A stretch of DNA of 64,000 nt from assembly GCF_900608595.1 (NCBI RefSeq), contig NZ_UWYY01000003.1, positions 248,001-312,000 on the forward strand, in the 5' to 3' direction. Below are positions 60,986 through 64,000 of this stretch, piece by piece (position 1 is the first letter of the stretch; each line of letters opens with the position of its first letter). The notes below the pieces were generated by a model. The model did not search any database. It saw only the letters and a program-made list of their open reading frames with translations, and was not told where the DNA came from. The translations under genes and the position numbers were made by a program. This DNA is from Promicromonospora panici. Lineage in GTDB: Bacteria; Actinomycetota; Actinomycetes; Actinomycetales; Cellulomonadaceae.

Positions 60986-62971
60986 TCACTCCAGGGTCGC
61001 GAACGACCGCTCCACCAGGTCCGTGTACGCCTCGATGCCCTGCATGTTCGGGTGGGTCGCGTCCGAGTGCAGCAGCCCGGGCTGCTCGCCGACGAGCGCG
61101 TGCCAGTCCGCGATCACCACGTTCTCCCGGCCGGCGGCTACGCGATCGAGGGTCTTGTTCGCGTCCGGCACCCAGTAGCTGATCCCCACGGTGTTGACGA
61201 GCACCACGCGCCGGTCGGGCCCGATCATGTCGAGCACGCGCTTGGCGGCCTCGGGCGAGCCGTCGAGCTGGAAGCCCGAGTTGGTCCCGAAGCTGAGCAG
61301 CACCGTGTCGCGCAGGTGGCCTTCGCGCTTCGCCCTGCGGATCATCTGCTCGGCGTCGAGCCAGTCCTTGTTCGGCACGGCATCGATCTGGGCGCGGGGG
61401 TAGCGCGCCAGGATCGCCGGCAGAGCCGCCGACAGCACCGAGTCGCCGAACCCGGAAACCTGTGCACCCTTGTTCGCCCCGAACGGCTCGGCCGCCGGAA
61501 GACTGGTGCGCGACGTCGGGGCGGGTTCGTCCGGACTTCTCGAGGCGCCCGGATGTCGGCCCTGCGCACCGGGCGCTGCCGGTTCGCGCGCCCCCTCCCG
61601 CGCGGCGGCCGCGGCCTGCGCCTCCGCGCCGGCCTGGACGCCGGCCTCGACGGCGAGCTCGGCCGCCGTCCGCTCGGGTGCGGACGCGACGGCGGCTCCG
61701 GTCCCCATCACCGCGAGCACCGTGATCACCACCGCGACCTTCGGCACGGCGGCGGCCTGCCGCACCGCACCGACCGCCGTCCGGAGGGCGCCGCGGAACC
61801 CGAGCCGCCGCACGGGCAGCTCCACCCACCTGTACGACGCTGCCGCGAGCACGACCGTCAGCACGACCGTCAGGCCGATCGCGACGGCCCACCAGACAGT
61901 TCCGGGCTGCGCCCCCACCGCCGCCGTGACGACGCAGACGACGGGCCAGTGCCACAGGTAGATCCCGTACGACCGCTCCCCCACCCAGCGCAGGACACCT
62001 ACCTCCAGCAGGGCGGTGAACCAGGTGGGTTCGGTGCGGGCCGCGTCGCAGGCCAGCACCAGGACGAGCGCCAGCAGCGACGCGGCCAGGAGCCCGAGCG
62101 GATACGTGAGCGGCGAGTCGCTGCGCAGCAGCAGGACTAGCGCGATCAGCCCGGCAAGCGCGAGCGGCGGGAGCACACGGGCACGCGCGCCCTGCAGCAC
62201 GGGCGAGGCCTTGGCCCAGCGCAGCGTCATCGCGGCGCCGAGCAGCAGCCCGAACGCGTGGGTGTCGGTGCCGTAGTAGACGCGCGTCGGGTCCGCGCCC
62301 GGCCCGTACAGCGGGGTGAACAGAAGCGTCATGGCCAGCACCGACACGAGCGCCGCGGCCAGGACCACCCGCACCCGCCAGGCCGCCGACCGCACGGTGA
62401 CCAGCAGGACCACCAGCAGCACCGGCCACAGCAGGTAGAACTGCTCCTCGATCGCGAGCGACCACAGGATGCGCAGCAGCTCCGGCTGCGTCTCGTCGAA
62501 GTAGTCCGTGCCCGCGGCGATCTCGACCCAGTTGGTGCTGAACGTCAGAGCCCCCAGGAGCTGGCGCCCGATCCCGACCGTGAGGTCCGGCTCGACCAGC
62601 CGTGCGACCGGGATGCACGTGATGAGCACGAGCCCGAGGGCGGGCAGGAGCCGGCGCGCCCGGCGCACCCAGAACCGGGGCAGCCGGATCCGGTTCGTGC
62701 TCGTGATCTCGCGCAGCAGCAGGGTGGTGATGAGGAACCCGCTGACCACGAAGAACACGTCCACGCCGAGAAATCCGCCCGGCACCCAGGCGGGCGCCAG
62801 GTGGAACGCCACGACGGCGACCACGGCCAGCGCCCGTAGCCCGTCGAGCCCCGGGATCCGCGGGCCGTGCGCGTTCGCATGCCTCCGGCGCGGGGTCGGG
62901 GCCCGGGCCGGCGCCGGGACAACAGGCGTTCCGGCGACCGGGGTCGTAGGCCAGGCGTCCGTCAGGGCCAT
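60986..62971 (-). CDS. OafA-type acyltransferase with SGNH domain
   Basis: A 661-residue membrane O-acyltransferase. The acyltransferase 3 domain starts RIPGLDGLRALAVVAVVAFHLAPAWVPGGFLGVDVFFVVSGFLIT (about residues 40-84) and has the Arg-His region IRLPRFWVRRARRLLPAL and YLWHWPVVCVV. About ten helices precede an extracellular SGNH hydrolase-like domain with GFGDSVLSAAL near 506 and HSDATHPNMQGIEAY near 634. Such proteins acylate cell-wall or secreted glycans (peptidoglycan, capsule, O-antigen) using acyl-CoA. TACCGT ends 6 nt before the ATG at 62971 (leaderless). No glycan operon is adjacent, so the target is unknown. Confidence 0.9.
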   Translation of the reverse strand: MALTDAWPTTPVAGTPVVPAPARAPTPRRRHANAHGPRIPGLDGLRALAVVAVVAFHLAPAWVPGGFLGVDVFFVVSGFLITTLLLREITSTNRIRLPRFWVRRARRLLPALGLVLITCIPVARLVEPDLTVGIGRQLLGALTFSTNWVEIAAGTDYFDETQPELLRILWSLAIEEQFYLLWPVLLVVLLVTVRSAAWRVRVVLAAALVSVLAMTLLFTPLYGPGADPTRVYYGTDTHAFGLLLGAAMTLRWAKASPVLQGARARVLPPLALAGLIALVLLLRSDSPLTYPLGLLAASLLALVLVLACDAARTEPTWFTALLEVGVLRWVGERSYGIYLWHWPVVCVVTAAVGAQPGTVWWAVAIGLTVVLTVVLAAASYRWVELPVRRLGFRGALRTAVGAVRQAAAVPKVAVVITVLAVMGTGAAVASAPERTAAELAVEAGVQAGAEAQAAAAAREGAREPAAPGAQGRHPGASRSPDEPAPTSRTSLPAAEPFGANKGAQVSGFGDSVLSAALPAILARYPRAQIDAVPNKDWLDAEQMIRRAKREGHLRDTVLLSFGTNSGFQLDGSPEAAKRVLDMIGPDRRVVLVNTVGISYWVPDANKTLDRVAAGRENVVIADWHALVGEQPGLLHSDATHPNMQGIEAYTDLVERSFATLE

Positions 62972-63047
62972 GAGCGGACGGTACCGAACGTCGCCGGGGT
63001 ACGCATGCAAACCCGGCCGACACCCGGACAACCCAGAATGACTTCGG

Positions 63048-64000
63048 TCAGAGCTTGGTGACCGCCGTGTACTTCAGCGCAATGCGCTTGGTGCCGTTAC
63101 TGCCGAAGTCGATCTTGACCACGGCGTTGGCCTCGACGTCCACGACGGTGCCCAGCCCGTAGGAGTCGTGCGTGACGCGGTCGCCGATCTCCAGGCTCGG
63201 GATGTCCTTCTGGACGTTGATCCCGCCGAACCCGCTCTTCCCGCCCGCCTTCTTCTCCGGCGCGAACGGCTTGGACTGCCCGTTGCCCGACGACGTCGCC
63301 GAGCCCGTGCGCGAGGTCGCCGACCGGCCCGCGGACCATGTCGAGCCCGTACCCGAGCCGCGCCCGCCGGACCCGTACCCACCGGACCCGTAGCCGCCGC
63401 TCCAGCCGCCACGGCCGGCGCGGATCGCCGCGGTCGAGGACTCCCGGCGCCGCCAGTCCCACAGCTCCTCGGGGATCTCCTGCAGGAACCGGCTCTCCGG
63501 GAACTCGTTGGCCATGCCGAAGGCGGCCCGCACGGAGGACCGCGTGATGTACAGCCGCTCGCGAGCCCGCGTGATGCCCACGTAGGCGAGACGGCGCTCC
63601 TCGGCGAGCTCCGAGTCGTCGTGCAGCGAGCGCATGTGCGGGAACGTGCCGTCCTCCATGCCCGTGAGGAAGACGACGGGGAACTCCAGGCCCTTGGCCG
63701 TGTGCAGGGTCATCAGCGTGACGACGCCCTGGTCCTTCTTGGGGGCCTCCTCGGCCGCGCCGTCGGCGACGTCCTCGTCGGGGATCTGGTCGCTGTCCGC
63801 GACCAGGGAGACCCGCTCCAGGAAGTCCGCGAGAGAGCCCTCGGGGTCGGTCTCGCCGAAGTCGACGGCCACGGCGTGCAGCTCGGCCAGGTTCTCGACA
63901 CGGCCCTCGTCCTGCGGGTCGTCGCTCGCGCGCAGCTCCGCGAGGTAGCCGGTGCGGTCGAGCACCGCGCCCAGGACCTCGGCGGGCGGGGCGCCCTGGT
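63048..64000 (-). CDS. pcrA: ATP-dependent DNA helicase PcrA/UvrD, C-terminal part
   Basis: The last 317 codons of a superfamily 1 helicase whose 5' end lies beyond 64000 (the frame is open at the window edge). Visible motifs are motif V, GVVTLMTLHTAKGLEFPVVFLTGMEDGTFPH, and motif VI, ELAEERRLAYVGITRARERLYITRS. A Gly/Ser-rich linker with GYGSGG repeats precedes the C-terminal domain GDRVTHDSYGLGTVVDVEANAVVKIDFGSNGTKRIAL, a Tudor-like module that in PcrA contacts RNA polymerase. PcrA displaces RecA and supports transcription-coupled repair. The gene lies in its usual place upstream of sucC in this group. Confidence 0.93.
   Translation of the reverse strand, partial: QGAPPAEVLGAVLDRTGYLAELRASDDPQDEGRVENLAELHAVAVDFGETDPEGSLADFLERVSLVADSDQIPDEDVADGAAEEAPKKDQGVVTLMTLHTAKGLEFPVVFLTGMEDGTFPHMRSLHDDSELAEERRLAYVGITRARERLYITRSSVRAAFGMANEFPESRFLQEIPEELWDWRRRESSTAAIRAGRGGWSGGYGSGGYGSGGRGSGTGSTWSAGRSATSRTGSATSSGNGQSKPFAPEKKAGGKSGFGGINVQKDIPSLEIGDRVTHDSYGLGTVVDVEANAVVKIDFGSNGTKRIALKYTAVTKL

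Overview
The window is high-GC DNA from an actinobacterium, most likely order Micrococcales near Cellulomonadaceae or Promicromonosporaceae. That placement rests on gene content: a pcrA...sucC-sucD-DUF6350-purN...purH-DUF3017...mdh backbone, a monomeric NADP isocitrate dehydrogenase, a secreted multidomain amylopullulanase, and a binding-protein sugar importer with no ATPase gene of its own. The genus cannot be fixed from sequence alone. At least 17 genes start 6-8 nt after a TANNNT-type -10 box with no ribosome binding site, so leaderless transcripts appear common; this was used to choose many starts. I saw no rRNA, tRNA, CRISPR array, transposase or phage gene.

Layout. 1-4566: 3' part of galactokinase, then a MacA/MacB-like adaptor-ATPase-permease operon. 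4739-8852: xth, a VOC protein, folD and glyA on the minus strand, with a ZTP riboswitch in front of glyA. 8989-15688: a repeat-rich membrane protein, an amine oxidase-like flavoenzyme, a PPOX protein, two GNATs, purU, and a MerR/quinone oxidoreductase pair. 15787-24895: a starch block (sugar ABC importer and a 1873-residue amylopullulanase), each unit with a LacI- or MalR-like operator. 24953-32416: GNAT, an MFS pump, a GT39-like membrane glycosyltransferase and a fused ABC exporter. 32597-37199: icd, mdh and an aquaporin. 37355-42344: a dispanin/septum-type membrane protein, DUF3017, a ferredoxin-reductase-like flavoenzyme, and purH behind a second ZTP riboswitch. 42419-49715: alcohol dehydrogenase/TetR and TetR/SDR divergent pairs, a BCCT transporter, an MFS exporter and purN. 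49796-54993: a TPR-like membrane protein, DUF6350, sucD and sucC. 55106-64000: a CE1-like esterase, an HTH/Clp-N pair, a three-gene operon of membrane-anchored extracytoplasmic proteins, a membrane protein, an OafA-type acyltransferase with SGNH domain, and the 3' end of pcrA.

How the genes connect. glyA, folD, purU, purN and purH all act in one-carbon folate and purine metabolism, and two of them (glyA, purH) carry ZTP aptamers, so the purine intermediate ZTP probably tunes both. icd and sucC share a near-identical inverted repeat just upstream, suggesting one regulator for these two TCA-cycle steps. The amylopullulanase and sugar importer form a starch-uptake module.

The most unusual feature is non-coding. 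Several families of long inverted repeats recur between genes. Family A has 16-bp units carrying GAGGTAGAAC in exact 16-bp phase, repeated forward and then inverted, at three loci. Family B is at two loci and family C (about 73 bp) at three. Single-copy hairpins of similar size sit elsewhere. Most lie at gene 3' ends, and the arms partly co-vary, so they probably work as RNA hairpins (bidirectional terminators or 3'-end stabilisers) or are a REP-like element.
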